A DNA stretch of 64,000 nt from Streptomyces sp. LUP47B (GTDB lineage Bacteria; Actinomycetota; Actinomycetes; Streptomycetales; Streptomycetaceae). Of the stretch, positions 50,543 through 59,702 are shown piece after piece. Position 1 is the stretch's first letter. The number at the start of each line of letters is the position of its first letter. The notes below the pieces were generated by a model that saw only the letters and a program-made list of their open reading frames with translations, was not told where the DNA came from and made no database searches. A program made the translations under genes and the position numbers. The DNA lies in the NCBI RefSeq assembly GCF_001746295.1, contig NZ_MJAH01000012.1, positions 144,338 through 208,337 of the forward strand, read 5' to 3'.

Positions 50543-50910
50543 GACTCCTCGAGCCCCCAGCTGTGGATCCGTCGTGGATGGATGCGGATCAGTTCCTCGC
50601 TGAAGTGCGGGCCCAACTCGTGCGGGCCCGTGAGGAGCTCCGCCTCCCCGCGGATGTCGATGCCGCGCACCGTCCACGGTTTCAGACTGGCGATGTCGTC
50701 GACGACCAGCGCGACCTTCGGGTTCTTCTGGAGGTTGCGCCATTTTTTCGTGCGGCCCATCGCGTAGCCACCGATCAGGATGGTGCCGTCGTCCTGCGGG
50801 AAGAAGCCGACCGGGTTCGCCTGCGGTTGTCCCTGCGGGTCGACGGTGGCGAGTCGTCCCAGCCGCTGGGACCTCAGGTACGCGCGCTCGGCCTCGCTGA
50901 ATTCGGTCAT
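50539..50910 (-). CDS. PPOX-class F420-dependent protein
   Basis: A 123-residue split-barrel flavin/F420-binding protein with the subfamily phrases RLGRLATVDPQGQPQANPVG and YAMGRTKKWRNLQKNPKV. Members bind F420 or FMN and reduce small molecules; the substrate is unknown. The start is ATG 50910. It ends convergent with ogt, the two sharing the CTAG stop. Confidence 0.83.
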   Translation of the reverse strand: MTEFSEAERAYLRSQRLGRLATVDPQGQPQANPVGFFPQDDGTILIGGYAMGRTKKWRNLQKNPKVALVVDDIASLKPWTVRGIDIRGEAELLTGPHELGPHFSEELIRIHPRRIHSWGLEES

Positions 50911-50987
50911 GCCATCCACCCAAACACGCCGGTGCCACCCGCACATCGGAATCGCGCCCCAGGTCTGTCTGCGGCCGCGGTCGTAGG

Positions 50988-51473
50988 TCAGCTGCCCCAC
51001 AGCACCGTCCCCAGCCACGCGCCCATGATCAGCAGGCAGGTGAACAGTTCCGCCAGCACGCTGGAGCCGCCCGAGTGCATCGCCGTGCGCAGGGCGGCCT
51101 TCGCCGAGCCGTGGCGGCCGAGGCGGAGGCGTTCCGAGAGGTAGATGCCGCCCATGAACCCGGGGATCGCGCCGAGCACGGGGATCAGGAAGAAGCCGAG
51201 GAACGCGCCCGCTCCGGCGTAGGCCGCCATGCGTGGGGTGGCCCCGCTCTCCCGCAGCCGGCGTGGTGGCAGCGACCAGCGCACCACCTGGGAGAGGAAC
51301 AGGGCGACCGTGGCCCCCACGAGCACGCTCCACGCGACCGGTTGCGGATCCTTCAGCGCCCACCACAGGACCGCGGCCCACACGAGCCACGACCCCGGCA
51401 CCCCGGGCAACAGAACCCCGACCAGGCCGAACAGCATGACCAGGCCGACCAGCAGGAGGTCCCACACTCCCAT
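50988..51473 (-). CDS. DUF456 membrane protein
   Basis: A 161-residue membrane protein with four or five hydrophobic helices and the family phrase PGVPGSWLVWAAVLWWAL, and a cytosolic loop LPPRRLRESGATPRMAAYAGAG. The function is unknown. The 287 bases upstream to the PP2C-like gene contain only promoter material. Confidence 0.8.
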   Translation of the reverse strand: MGVWDLLLVGLVMLFGLVGVLLPGVPGSWLVWAAVLWWALKDPQPVAWSVLVGATVALFLSQVVRWSLPPRRLRESGATPRMAAYAGAGAFLGFFLIPVLGAIPGFMGGIYLSERLRLGRHGSAKAALRTAMHSGGSSVLAELFTCLLIMGAWLGTVLWGS

Positions 51474-51760
51474 GAGTCCAGGGTGCAGGAGGCAGGCAGA
51501 AAGCGCAGGTCAGCGATATCGCCCCGGTGGGCGGCGGGCACTCGGGCCGTCGTCCGTCACAGCTCCGCGACAGGCAAGCCGGTCACACTCAGGGCCGACC
51601 CGGGGTTCGGGGTCCGGGTCATTCGGCGTCGCCGGGCGGTTCTCCCGTGGGGGGTGGAACCGTCCGGCGACCCTTCGCAACACAGTTCGACAGGCGCGGC
51701 GGGGCTTGATTTTCGGGATGCCCCGTTTTCATACGGCCGGTGCGGTGGACAATTGGGGGC

Positions 51761-54454
51761 ATGAGCCAGCAGGGGGGAACGCCCACCGGTCGCGGTCACG
51801 AGGACGACTGGTGGGGGCAGCTGTACGACTCCACCGACGACACGGGCCCCGCACCGGCCCCGGACACCCTGGACGACCGCTTCGCCTCGGCGGCGGGGAC
51901 GGTGCGGGACGGGTCGGGAGGTGAACGGCGGAGCTTCGAGGCGGGGCCTGGCGAGGGACGGCCTGGGTCGGGGGCAGGGGCTGGTGAGGGGCATCCGGGG
52001 GCGGGGCCCGGTGCGGGTCAGCCAGGCTCGGGGGCATGGGTCGGTGGTGGACGGCCCGGGTCGGAGCCGGGGCCCGGTGTGGGGCAGCCGGGTTCGGAGG
52101 CACGGGTCGGTGGTGGACGGCCCGGGTCGGAGCCGGGGTTCGGTGGGGGTCAGTCGCACTCGGAGCCGGGGCCCGGTGTGGGTCAGCCAGGCTCGGGGGC
52201 ATGGGTCGGTGGTGGACGGCCCGGGTCGGAGCCGGGGTTCGGTGGGGGTCAGCCGCGCTCGGAGCCGGGGCCCGGTGTGGGGCAGCCGGGTTCGGAGGCG
52301 GGACCCGGTGGGAGTCAGCAGTGGAGCTCGGGGGCAGGGCTCGGTGGTGGACGATCCGGTGCTGAGGCAGGACCTGGTGAAGGCCGGCCGGGGTCCGAGC
52401 CGGGTGCTGCGGACGAGCAGAGCCGTCGGGCCGAACAGTCCGGTTCCGGGTCGGGTACGGCGGACGAGCTGAGCCGTCGGCCCGGTACCGGGGTCCCTGC
52501 GCCGCGGACAGGCTTCTCCGAGGCGGCGGCTCCCTCACCCGGTCGGCACCGCGTCCCCTGGCAGGCGCCACCCGACGCATCCGACGGCCCCGCGTCCTTC
52601 CCGCCCGGCCCCAAGCCACCCGGCTTCGTCGAGCGTCCCGCCGAGGACCGCCCGCCCCCGCCACCCGACGGCGGTACGTCCACCGAGACGCCTCCGGCGA
52701 CGACCGTTCCGACCCCGAGGCCGCCGACCGCGGCACCCCCACACCCCTCAGCCCCACCCCGCCCCGCGGCTCCACCGCACAACGCCGACCAGGCCGTTTC
52801 GCCTGACGGCGGAGACTTGTGCAGGGGCGGCGCCGCTGGTGGTCCGCCGCCGGTCGGTGACCGGGCCGCTTCCTCGGGCCGCGGCGATCCCCGAGAGCGT
52901 GGCGTCGCTGATGGTGCGCCGCAGGACGGTGACCGGGCGCCTTCGCCGGACGGCGGCGGCTTGGGTTGGGGTGGCTCAGGTGGAGCGGTCTCGTGGGGTG
53001 GTGTCGCCGGGGGGCCGCCGCAGGATGGCGATCGGGCCGGTTCGCCAGGCCGCGGCGATTCCGGAGAGCGTGGTGTCGGTGGAGTCGACCCGCGTGGGGG
53101 TGCCCGCGACGGAGTCGGCTCGCGCACGGATCACCCCGCCTCCGGCGGCACGGCTCCCGCAGGCGGTGCCGAGGACGTGCCCGCATCCGGTGGTCCCGAG
53201 AGCCCTCCGGGGCCCTCGGACCGAGGCGGAGCCGATGCGCGCCGCGTCCAAGGCGACTGGTGGGCCGCCGCACCCGGCGTCGAAGCCGACCTCGCCCAGG
53301 AACCCCCCGCAGCCGCATCCCGCACCGGCCCGGGTTCCACTCAGCCCAACCCGACCCCTGAACCCCCCGAGCCCCACGCACGTGGCCGGACCGCCGACCC
53401 CCTCCAGGAGGGACCCGCCGCGGCCGGTCCCGCCCCCGCGCCGCAGGCAGCCCGCACCGCCACCCGCGTGGACATTCCCACCCTCCCTCCCGCCCCCGTC
53501 GGATTCGTCGGCTCCGGCCCTCCCACCTACGACGCCGAACCCACCGCCCTCCCACCCGCCGACCCCGACGAACTCGACGACCTGGTGGCGGACACCGTGC
53601 TGGACGGCGCCAGGTACGGGGCGTGCACGCTGCGAGCGGCGTCCGTGCGCGGGGACTCGGCCAGGTTCCGCGGCGAACCCCGAAGGGACTCCCTGCTCAC
53701 CGCCCGGTTCGGTACCGGCGAGCAGGCGCTGATCCTCGTCGCCATGGCCACCGGCGCCCGCGCCACCCCCGGTGCCCACCGCGCCGCCGCCGAGGCCTGT
53801 CACTGGATCGGGCGGGCCATAGGGCGCAGCCACGCCCGGCTCGCGCAGGACATCAGCGCCGCCCGCCGCGGTGACCTCAAGTCCGGGCTGCACCGCCTCA
53901 CCGACCGCAGCCTCGGCAAGCTGCGCGCCAGCGCCGTCGAGCAGGGCATCGACCCGGAGGAGTACGCCGCCGGCCTGCGCTGTCTGCTCCTGCCCGCCGA
54001 CCCCGACTGCCGGATCCGCGTCTTCTTCGGCGTCGGCGCGGGCGGCCTCTTCCGCCTCCGCGACGGCGAGTGGCACGACATCGAACCCCGTGTCACCGAC
54101 GCCACCGGCGAACCGGTCGTCGGCTTCGGCTCGCTGCCGACCGAGACCCCCGAGGGCGACCGCCTCACCATGGACCTCGGCATCCCCACACCCCCGAGCC
54201 CCTACGAACCCGCCCCGGAGCCGCCCCGCGAACCCTTCCGCTTCCGCGCCTCCGTCGCCCGCCCGGGTGACACCCTCCTGATGTGCACCGGAGGCCTCGC
54301 CGACCCCCTGCGCGGCGAGCCCGAACTGTGCGAATACCTCACGGGAAGGTGGTCAGGCCCCCCGCCCGGTCTCGCCACGTTCCTCGCCGACTCCCAAGTC
54401 CGGGTCAAGGGATACGCCGACGACCGTACAGCCGCCGCTGTTTGGGAGGCGTGA
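51761..54454 (+). CDS. PP2C-like protein with a long disordered repeat region
   Basis: An 897-residue protein. Residues ~1-600 are low-complexity and disordered: an 11-residue Gly/Pro repeat (~65-215) and Pro/Ala/Gly/Asp-rich spacers with scattered DGD. The C-terminal ~290 residues are a PP2C-like fold (YGACTLRAASVRGDSARFRGEPR, LLTARFGTGEQALILVAMATG, LLMCTGGLADPL), but the metal-binding Asp of the first DG motif is replaced here, so activity is uncertain. ATG 51761 follows GGGGG. Such proteins often partner Ser/Thr kinase or anti-sigma systems. Confidence 0.7.
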   Translation: MSQQGGTPTGRGHEDDWWGQLYDSTDDTGPAPAPDTLDDRFASAAGTVRDGSGGERRSFEAGPGEGRPGSGAGAGEGHPGAGPGAGQPGSGAWVGGGRPGSEPGPGVGQPGSEARVGGGRPGSEPGFGGGQSHSEPGPGVGQPGSGAWVGGGRPGSEPGFGGGQPRSEPGPGVGQPGSEAGPGGSQQWSSGAGLGGGRSGAEAGPGEGRPGSEPGAADEQSRRAEQSGSGSGTADELSRRPGTGVPAPRTGFSEAAAPSPGRHRVPWQAPPDASDGPASFPPGPKPPGFVERPAEDRPPPPPDGGTSTETPPATTVPTPRPPTAAPPHPSAPPRPAAPPHNADQAVSPDGGDLCRGGAAGGPPPVGDRAASSGRGDPRERGVADGAPQDGDRAPSPDGGGLGWGGSGGAVSWGGVAGGPPQDGDRAGSPGRGDSGERGVGGVDPRGGARDGVGSRTDHPASGGTAPAGGAEDVPASGGPESPPGPSDRGGADARRVQGDWWAAAPGVEADLAQEPPAAASRTGPGSTQPNPTPEPPEPHARGRTADPLQEGPAAAGPAPAPQAARTATRVDIPTLPPAPVGFVGSGPPTYDAEPTALPPADPDELDDLVADTVLDGARYGACTLRAASVRGDSARFRGEPRRDSLLTARFGTGEQALILVAMATGARATPGAHRAAAEACHWIGRAIGRSHARLAQDISAARRGDLKSGLHRLTDRSLGKLRASAVEQGIDPEEYAAGLRCLLLPADPDCRIRVFFGVGAGGLFRLRDGEWHDIEPRVTDATGEPVVGFGSLPTETPEGDRLTMDLGIPTPPSPYEPAPEPPREPFRFRASVARPGDTLLMCTGGLADPLRGEPELCEYLTGRWSGPPPGLATFLADSQVRVKGYADDRTAAAVWEA
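51950..52400 (+). repeat. 33-base coding minisatellite
   Basis: About 14 degenerate head-to-tail units of 33 bases encode 11-residue blocks such as VGGGRPGSE and PGPGVGQPGSE. Three longer blocks share GTCGGTGGTGGACGGCC at 52041, 52107 and 52206. The number of units is probably variable between strains. Confidence 0.8.
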
Positions 54455-54508
54455 TCGCGGCCATTGTGGATTGATGGACCCAAGGAGACCGAAGGGGTGC
54501 GTGGATCC

Positions 54509-56251
54509 ATGGCCAAGCAGAACGTCGCCGAACAGTTCGTGGACATCCTCGTCAAGGCGGGGGTGAAACGCCTCTACGGCGTCGTCGGCGACAGCCTCAA
54601 CCCCGTCGTGGACGCCGTCCGCCGCAACTCCGCCATCGACTGGGTGCACGTACGGCACGAGGAGACAGCCGCCTTCGCCGCGGGCGCCGAGGCCCAGATC
54701 ACCGGCACACTCGCCGCCTGCGCCGGTTCCTGCGGACCCGGCAACCTGCACCTCATCAACGGGCTGTACGACGCCCACCGCTCGATGGCCCCCGTGCTCG
54801 CCCTCGCCTCGCACATCCCCTCCAGCGAGATCGGCCTCGGCTACTTCCAGGAGACCCATCCCGACCGCCTCTTCCAGGAGTGCAGTCACTACAGCGAGAT
54901 GATCTCCAACCCCCAGCAGATGCCGAGGCTGCTGCAGACCGCCATCCAGAACGCCGTCGGCCGCTCCGGCGTCAGCGTCGTCTCGCTCCCCGGCGACATC
55001 GCCGACCAGCCCGCCCCCGAGAAGGCCGCCGAGACCGCCCTCGTCACCTCCCGGCCCAGCGTCCGCCCCGGCGACGCCGAGATCGACAAGCTCGTCGAGA
55101 TGATCGACAAGGCCGACAAGGTCACCCTGTTCTGCGGCAGCGGCACGGCGGGCGCGCACGCCGAGGTCATGGAGTTCGCGGAGAAGGTCAAGTCACCGGT
55201 GGGGCACGCCCTCAGGGGCAAGGAGTGGATCCAGTACGACAACCCCTTCGACGTCGGCATGAGCGGCCTCCTCGGCTACGGCGCCGCCTACGAGGCCACC
55301 CACGAGTGCGACCTGCTGATCCTGCTCGGCACCGACTTCCCGTACAACGCCTTCCTCCCCGACGATGTCAAGATCGCCCAAGTCGACGTACGCCCCGAGC
55401 ACTTGGGCCGTCGCTCCAAGCTCGACCTCGCCGTCTGGGGCGATGTGAAGGAGACCCTGCGCTGTCTGACGCCCCGGGTGAAGACCAAGACGAACCGTCG
55501 CTTCCTCGACAAGATGCTCAAGAAGCACGCCGACGCACTCGAAGGGGTCGTGAAGGCGTACACCCGCAAGGTCGACAAGCACGTCCCGATCCATCCCGAG
55601 TACGTGGCCTCCGTACTCGACGAACTCGCCGACGACGACGCGGTGTTCACCGTCGACACCGGCATGTGCAATGTGTGGGCCGCCCGTTACATCTCGCCCA
55701 ACGGCCGCCGCCGGGTGATCGGTTCCTTCTCGCACGGCTCGATGGCGAACGCCCTGCCGATGGCGATCGGGGCGCAGTTCACCGACCGCGGGCGGCAGGT
55801 CGTGTCGATGTCCGGCGACGGCGGATTCTCCATGCTGATGGGCGACTTCCTGACGCTCGTCCAGTACGACCTCCCCGTGAAGGTCGTCCTCTTCAACAAC
55901 TCCTCGCTCGGCATGGTCGAGTTGGAGATGCTGGTCGCCGGGCTCCCCTCCTACGGCACCACCAACAAGAACCCCGACTTCGCGGCCGTGGCCCGCGCCT
56001 GTGGTGCCCACGGCGTGCGCGTGGAGAAGCCCAAGGACCTCGCCGGGGCGCTGAAGTCGGCGTTCAAGCACAAGGGCCCCGCGCTCGTCGACATCGTCAC
56101 CGACCCCAACGCCCTGTCCATCCCGCCGAAGATCAGCACCGAGATGGTCACGGGCTTCGCCCTGTCCGCCTCGAAGATCGTCCTCGACGGAGGAGTCGGC
56201 CGCATGCTCCAGATGGCCCGCTCCAACCTCCGGAACGTGTCCCGGCCCTGA
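54509..56251 (+). CDS. poxB: Pyruvate oxidase / pyruvate:quinone oxidoreductase
   Basis: A 580-residue ThDP- and FAD-dependent enzyme closely resembling E. coli PoxB throughout: GVVGDSLN at the start, the catalytic Glu in VRHEETAAFAAGAEAQ, GSCGPGNLHLINGLYD, and the ThDP/Mg motif SGDGGFSMLMGDFLTLVQ with NNSSLG. It decarboxylates pyruvate to acetate and passes electrons to quinone at the membrane. ATG 54509 is chosen by homology; GTG 54497 has a better AAGGAG upstream and would add four residues. Confidence 0.9.
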   Translation: MAKQNVAEQFVDILVKAGVKRLYGVVGDSLNPVVDAVRRNSAIDWVHVRHEETAAFAAGAEAQITGTLAACAGSCGPGNLHLINGLYDAHRSMAPVLALASHIPSSEIGLGYFQETHPDRLFQECSHYSEMISNPQQMPRLLQTAIQNAVGRSGVSVVSLPGDIADQPAPEKAAETALVTSRPSVRPGDAEIDKLVEMIDKADKVTLFCGSGTAGAHAEVMEFAEKVKSPVGHALRGKEWIQYDNPFDVGMSGLLGYGAAYEATHECDLLILLGTDFPYNAFLPDDVKIAQVDVRPEHLGRRSKLDLAVWGDVKETLRCLTPRVKTKTNRRFLDKMLKKHADALEGVVKAYTRKVDKHVPIHPEYVASVLDELADDDAVFTVDTGMCNVWAARYISPNGRRRVIGSFSHGSMANALPMAIGAQFTDRGRQVVSMSGDGGFSMLMGDFLTLVQYDLPVKVVLFNNSSLGMVELEMLVAGLPSYGTTNKNPDFAAVARACGAHGVRVEKPKDLAGALKSAFKHKGPALVDIVTDPNALSIPPKISTEMVTGFALSASKIVLDGGVGRMLQMARSNLRNVSRP

Positions 56252-56278
56252 GAAGTCCGTGGATGCGAGACTGGCCGC

Positions 56279-56647
56279 ATGCCGGAAATCGCCTTCACTG
56301 ACGTCGCGCCCGTCGTCCCGGTCCGCAACCTCGCCGCGGCCCTGGAGCGATACCGCCGCCTGGGCTTTGCCGCGCGTGCCTACGACGGTCCGGAGCGGTA
56401 CGGCTAAGTCGAGCGGGGTGCGGTCTCGATGCACCTCAGCGAGTGGTCCGAGCACGACCCCCTGCGCACCGGATCCGTCGTCTACCTGTACGTGAGTGAC
56501 GCCGACGCCCTCCATGCCGAGTGGGTGGCGTCCGGCGTCGAGGGCCGCTTCGTCGAACCGGCCGACACGCCGTACGGGCTACGGGAGTTCGCCTATGTGG
56601 ACCCCGACGGCACGGCTCACCGGGTGGGGTCCGCGCTCGGCTCCTAG
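56279..56647 (+). pseudogene. VOC-family (glyoxalase/bleomycin-resistance-like) gene with nonsense codon
   Basis: One continuous frame encodes a ~122-residue VOC protein: IAFTDVAPVVPVRNLAAALER, then YDGPERYG, stop TAA at 56405-56407 (codon 43), then VERGAVSMHLSEWSEHDP, VYLYVSDADAL and FAYVDPDGTAHR. A TAC or TAT to TAA change explains it exactly. The remaining parts still look well conserved, so the change is recent or a sequencing error. The stop shares CTAG with the convergent HTH gene. Confidence 0.85.
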
Positions 56648-58314
56648 CTGCCGGCGTCCACCCAGGCCCGCTCGCCCGCGGCGTTCGTGCCGTACCAGAG
56701 ACGGGTCAGGCCCTTGATGCTGGTCGTGCGGAACGGGCGGCCGTGGTCGTCGACCCGGACCGTGCCGGTGCGGCCCTGCGAGGACCAGTCGAGTTCGAGG
56801 TACCAGTTGCAGTCGTACGTCTGCGTCGTCGCGGTGACCAGCAGCACCTCCGGGTCCGTGGCGGAGACCCGGTAGGGGAACTGCACCGCGGGGACGGTCT
56901 GTCCGGTGTCGTTGCCGGCGACCGCGTGGGCGACGGGGCGGTCGATGTCCAGGTTCACGTCGAAGCCGCGCGGGGTGATCCCGCCGCCGCAGCCCTGGTC
57001 CATCGCGTACGCGGTACCGGGTGCCGGGGAGCCGCGGCCGGCGATCCGGACGCGGAGCGCCTCCAGGACGACGGCCGTGGACGACCGTCCCTGCACGGAG
57101 ATCTGCACCTTCGTCTCCCGCCCGTGGATCGCGCCCTGCGTCGCCGCCCAGATCCCGGCGTCCTGCACGAGCGGGGGCGGGGGAACCTGGGAGGGCGGCT
57201 TGTCGATGACGTAGTCGTGACCGCAGCTTCCCTCCCAGATCTGGGAGTTGACGGTCCAGGTCAGCGGGGTGCCGGTGGCGGTTCCCTGCTGCTCGGACCT
57301 GCCGGTGTCCTTCGAGACGGCGCCACCGCCCGGCGCCGACGGGGAGAGACTGTTCCGGGTGCCCACGGGCGACGGGGATCCGGAGGTGGCGGAGGGGCTC
57401 GGCGACTTGGACGGGGAGCGGCCGGGCGTGCCCGACGCCGTCGTGGTCGTAGCGGACGACGGGTCCGGGGCCTGGGCGACCTCGTCCGACGCGGAACGCC
57501 CCGAGGGCAGCGCCGACAGGCTGCCCAGCGTGGCGAGCAGCGCCACCGCGGCGGCCGCGGTCATCACGACGCGCCGACGGCGGTACCAGGGCCGGGACAG
57601 AGCAGCACCCCGCCCCGCGAGCAAGGCGTCCCCCTGTCCCTTGGCGCTCGCGCTCACGTCACCGCCCAGACCGACGCCCGCGGCGTCACAGTCTCTCGCC
57701 GCGCTCACGTCGCCGACGTTCGCTGCGCGGCCGCCCACCGTGTGGCTGTCTGTCGCCGGGTTCACCGCGACTGCCGCGCCGCCGTCCGCTGCCGCGCCGG
57801 CCACGCTGCCGTTCGCCGCGCCCCCGGCCACTGCGGTCGCCGCCTTCACCTCGTCGGCTGTGGCTGACGCACCGCCATCCGCCGCGGGCGCCAGGTCGGC
57901 CGTCGCCGTCGCGCCGTCGGCCGCTCCGGCCCCGCTTCCCCCGCCGACCGCTGCTTCCGTTGCCGTAGCGGCGACCGTCCCCGCCGCCGCGCCCGCCGCG
58001 TCCGCCGCATCCGTCTGCTCCGGCTCCCCCGCCGTCTCCCCGGCCCGTGGCCGCTGTCGCGCTGCCACCGCCGAGAGCCACAGCCGGTGCAGCTCCATCC
58101 GCTCCTCGGCCGATGCACCGCACAGCGCAGCGAACCGCTCCACCGGTGCGAAGTCGACCGGTACCGCGTCGCCCGCGCAGTACCGGTGCAGGGTCGAGGT
58201 GTTCATGTTGAGCCGCCGGGCCAGCGAACCGTAGCTGCGGTCCGTGCGCTCCTTCAGCCGCCGCAGCAGGGCCGCGAACTCCTGGACATCGTCCTGTGGT
58301 TCCGGTGCCGACAA
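56644..58314 (-). CDS. Transmembrane HTH regulator with outside ligand-type domain
   Basis: A 556-residue single-pass protein starting at TTG 58314 (GGGGGG four bases upstream). An XRE-type HTH occupies residues ~10-65 (YGSLARRLNMNTSTLHRY). An Ala/Gly-rich linker (~90-235) reaches a helix at ~249-267 (VVMTAAAAVALLATLGSL). A Ser/Pro/Thr-rich stalk leads to a ~200-residue outside domain with several Cys (WEGSCGHDYVIDKPP, YDCNWYLEL). It could read an outside signal and bind DNA directly. No ligand is known. Confidence 0.75.
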   Translation of the reverse strand: MSAPEPQDDVQEFAALLRRLKERTDRSYGSLARRLNMNTSTLHRYCAGDAVPVDFAPVERFAALCGASAEERMELHRLWLSAVAARQRPRAGETAGEPEQTDAADAAGAAAGTVAATATEAAVGGGSGAGAADGATATADLAPAADGGASATADEVKAATAVAGGAANGSVAGAAADGGAAVAVNPATDSHTVGGRAANVGDVSAARDCDAAGVGLGGDVSASAKGQGDALLAGRGAALSRPWYRRRRVVMTAAAAVALLATLGSLSALPSGRSASDEVAQAPDPSSATTTTASGTPGRSPSKSPSPSATSGSPSPVGTRNSLSPSAPGGGAVSKDTGRSEQQGTATGTPLTWTVNSQIWEGSCGHDYVIDKPPSQVPPPPLVQDAGIWAATQGAIHGRETKVQISVQGRSSTAVVLEALRVRIAGRGSPAPGTAYAMDQGCGGGITPRGFDVNLDIDRPVAHAVAGNDTGQTVPAVQFPYRVSATDPEVLLVTATTQTYDCNWYLELDWSSQGRTGTVRVDDHGRPFRTTSIKGLTRLWYGTNAAGERAWVDAGS

Positions 58315-58525
58315 CGATTCCCCCCTGATCCCGCATCCCAGGCACTCCCTATACCTGCACGTCAGACGGCCTGGGATGGTTCCATGCAGACGGATCCCGT
58401 GTCCCGTGTTGCATCCGCCCCGTGTGACCGCTGATGCTCTTGGTGTCGCACCGACCGGGCCGGACCGACCATCCGGCGTCGTGGCGGCATCCCACACTCA
58501 TGTACGTATCTCACGGGGGACACTC

Positions 58526-59137
58526 ATGCCCAAGCGCAGTCGAGCAGGCGCGCTCACCGTACTCTCTCTCACCGGCCTCGCGCTCGGCGTCACACTCGCC
58601 GTGCAGGCCGGAGCCGCGCCGGCCGCGCCCAGGTTCCTCTCGGCCGCCGACCTCCCACCACACCCCTCGTCCTCCTGGACGGCGGGCAAGGTGACCGACG
58701 GCGTCCCGGACGAACTGCTGCTCTGCCTCGCGGACGCGCTGCCGGGCTACGACTCCCGGTACCGCGACTTCCGCACCGACCTGGACACCAGCGCCCGCCA
58801 GCTGACGATCGAGGTCGGCACCAAGGCCAAGGCCGCGGCCCTCGCCGCCCGCATGAACAAGGAGATCCGCACCTGCGCGGACCGCCTCGAACAGGGCGAC
58901 CCGGAGCTCGAGGCGACGTACAAGGACTACGGCAAGGTCGCGGTCGAGGAGGGCGCCCGGGTGCACGGCCTGCACACGGAGCAGTCGTACGGCGCCACCG
59001 ACATCCGCCTGCTGTCCGTCGGCCGGGACGACCGGACCGTCACCGTCGTGGAGTGGTCCCAGATGGGCGACTTCGGCGACGCCCCGGTGAAGGCGTTCAA
59101 GAAGACGACCGCCACCGCGGTGAACAAGCTCCACTGA
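58526..59137 (+). CDS. Secreted sensor-like protein
   Basis: A 203-residue secreted protein. A Sec signal peptide ends near AAPAAP. The rest resembles the extracytoplasmic sensor domain (PknH-like) with Cys in LLLCLADALPGYDS and RTCADRLEQGD. ATG 58526 follows GGGGGA. It is divergent from the transmembrane HTH gene, so the two could form a regulator-target pair. Confidence 0.65.
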   Translation: MPKRSRAGALTVLSLTGLALGVTLAVQAGAAPAAPRFLSAADLPPHPSSSWTAGKVTDGVPDELLLCLADALPGYDSRYRDFRTDLDTSARQLTIEVGTKAKAAALAARMNKEIRTCADRLEQGDPELEATYKDYGKVAVEEGARVHGLHTEQSYGATDIRLLSVGRDDRTVTVVEWSQMGDFGDAPVKAFKKTTATAVNKLH

Positions 59138-59234
59138 GACCCGGGGCCGCCCTCCCGCACGGGGGTCGGGCGGGCGGCCCCGCACGCACCACACCACCAG
59201 CAAGCAGGAACCAGAAGGAAAACGGGGAACACAC

Positions 59235-59702
59235 ATGAACACGACCAAGGCGACCCGCCGCACCACCCTGGCCCTCGGCCTCGCCCTGGCCCTGGGCCTC
59301 GGCGTCACCGCCCAGGCCTCCGCCGGAGCACCGCGCAGCGTCAGCGGGAAGCCGTCCGACAACATCACCCGCATCGCCGACTTCTACGGCGCCTACATCG
59401 ACGCGGTCACCGACGAGGGCAGCGGCGACCTTCGGGACGCCCTCCGTGCCCACTACCTCACGCCCGCCTTCCAGAAGGAGCTGAACGCCTGGGAGGAGCA
59501 GGAGCACGCCGACGGTGTCCTGCGCGCGCAGAACGTGCCCCTGGCGTGGAAGGTCACCGACAACGGCACCACCGCCGCCCGCACCGAGGCCGTCGTCACC
59601 CTCACCTGGAGTGCCGGCCAGACCAGCACCCTCGTCGTCGACATGACCCGCGGCAGCCACAAGATCTTCTACATCGGTGCCAAGGGTCTCGCAGGCAAGT
59701 AG
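59235..59702 (+). CDS. Small secreted protein, hypothetical
   Basis: A 155-residue protein with an Ala/Leu-rich Sec signal ending AQASAGAP. The mature ~120 residues (IADFYGAYIDAVTDEG, LRAHYLTPAFQKELNAWEEQ, KIFYIGAKGLAGK) look like an NTF2-like or DUF3828-type fold, which I cannot confirm. GGAAAACGGGG precedes the ATG. It follows the sensor-like gene by 97 bases and may be co-transcribed. Confidence 0.6.
   Translation: MNTTKATRRTTLALGLALALGLGVTAQASAGAPRSVSGKPSDNITRIADFYGAYIDAVTDEGSGDLRDALRAHYLTPAFQKELNAWEEQEHADGVLRAQNVPLAWKVTDNGTTAARTEAVVTLTWSAGQTSTLVVDMTRGSHKIFYIGAKGLAGK

Noticed and set aside
51950..52400. CRISPR-like array
   Set aside because: The 33-base units are directly tandem without unique spacers and stay in the coding frame.
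51557..53555. Pro/Arg/Thr-rich repeat proteins on the minus strand
   Set aside because: They are the reverse reading of the coding minisatellite of the PP2C-like gene.
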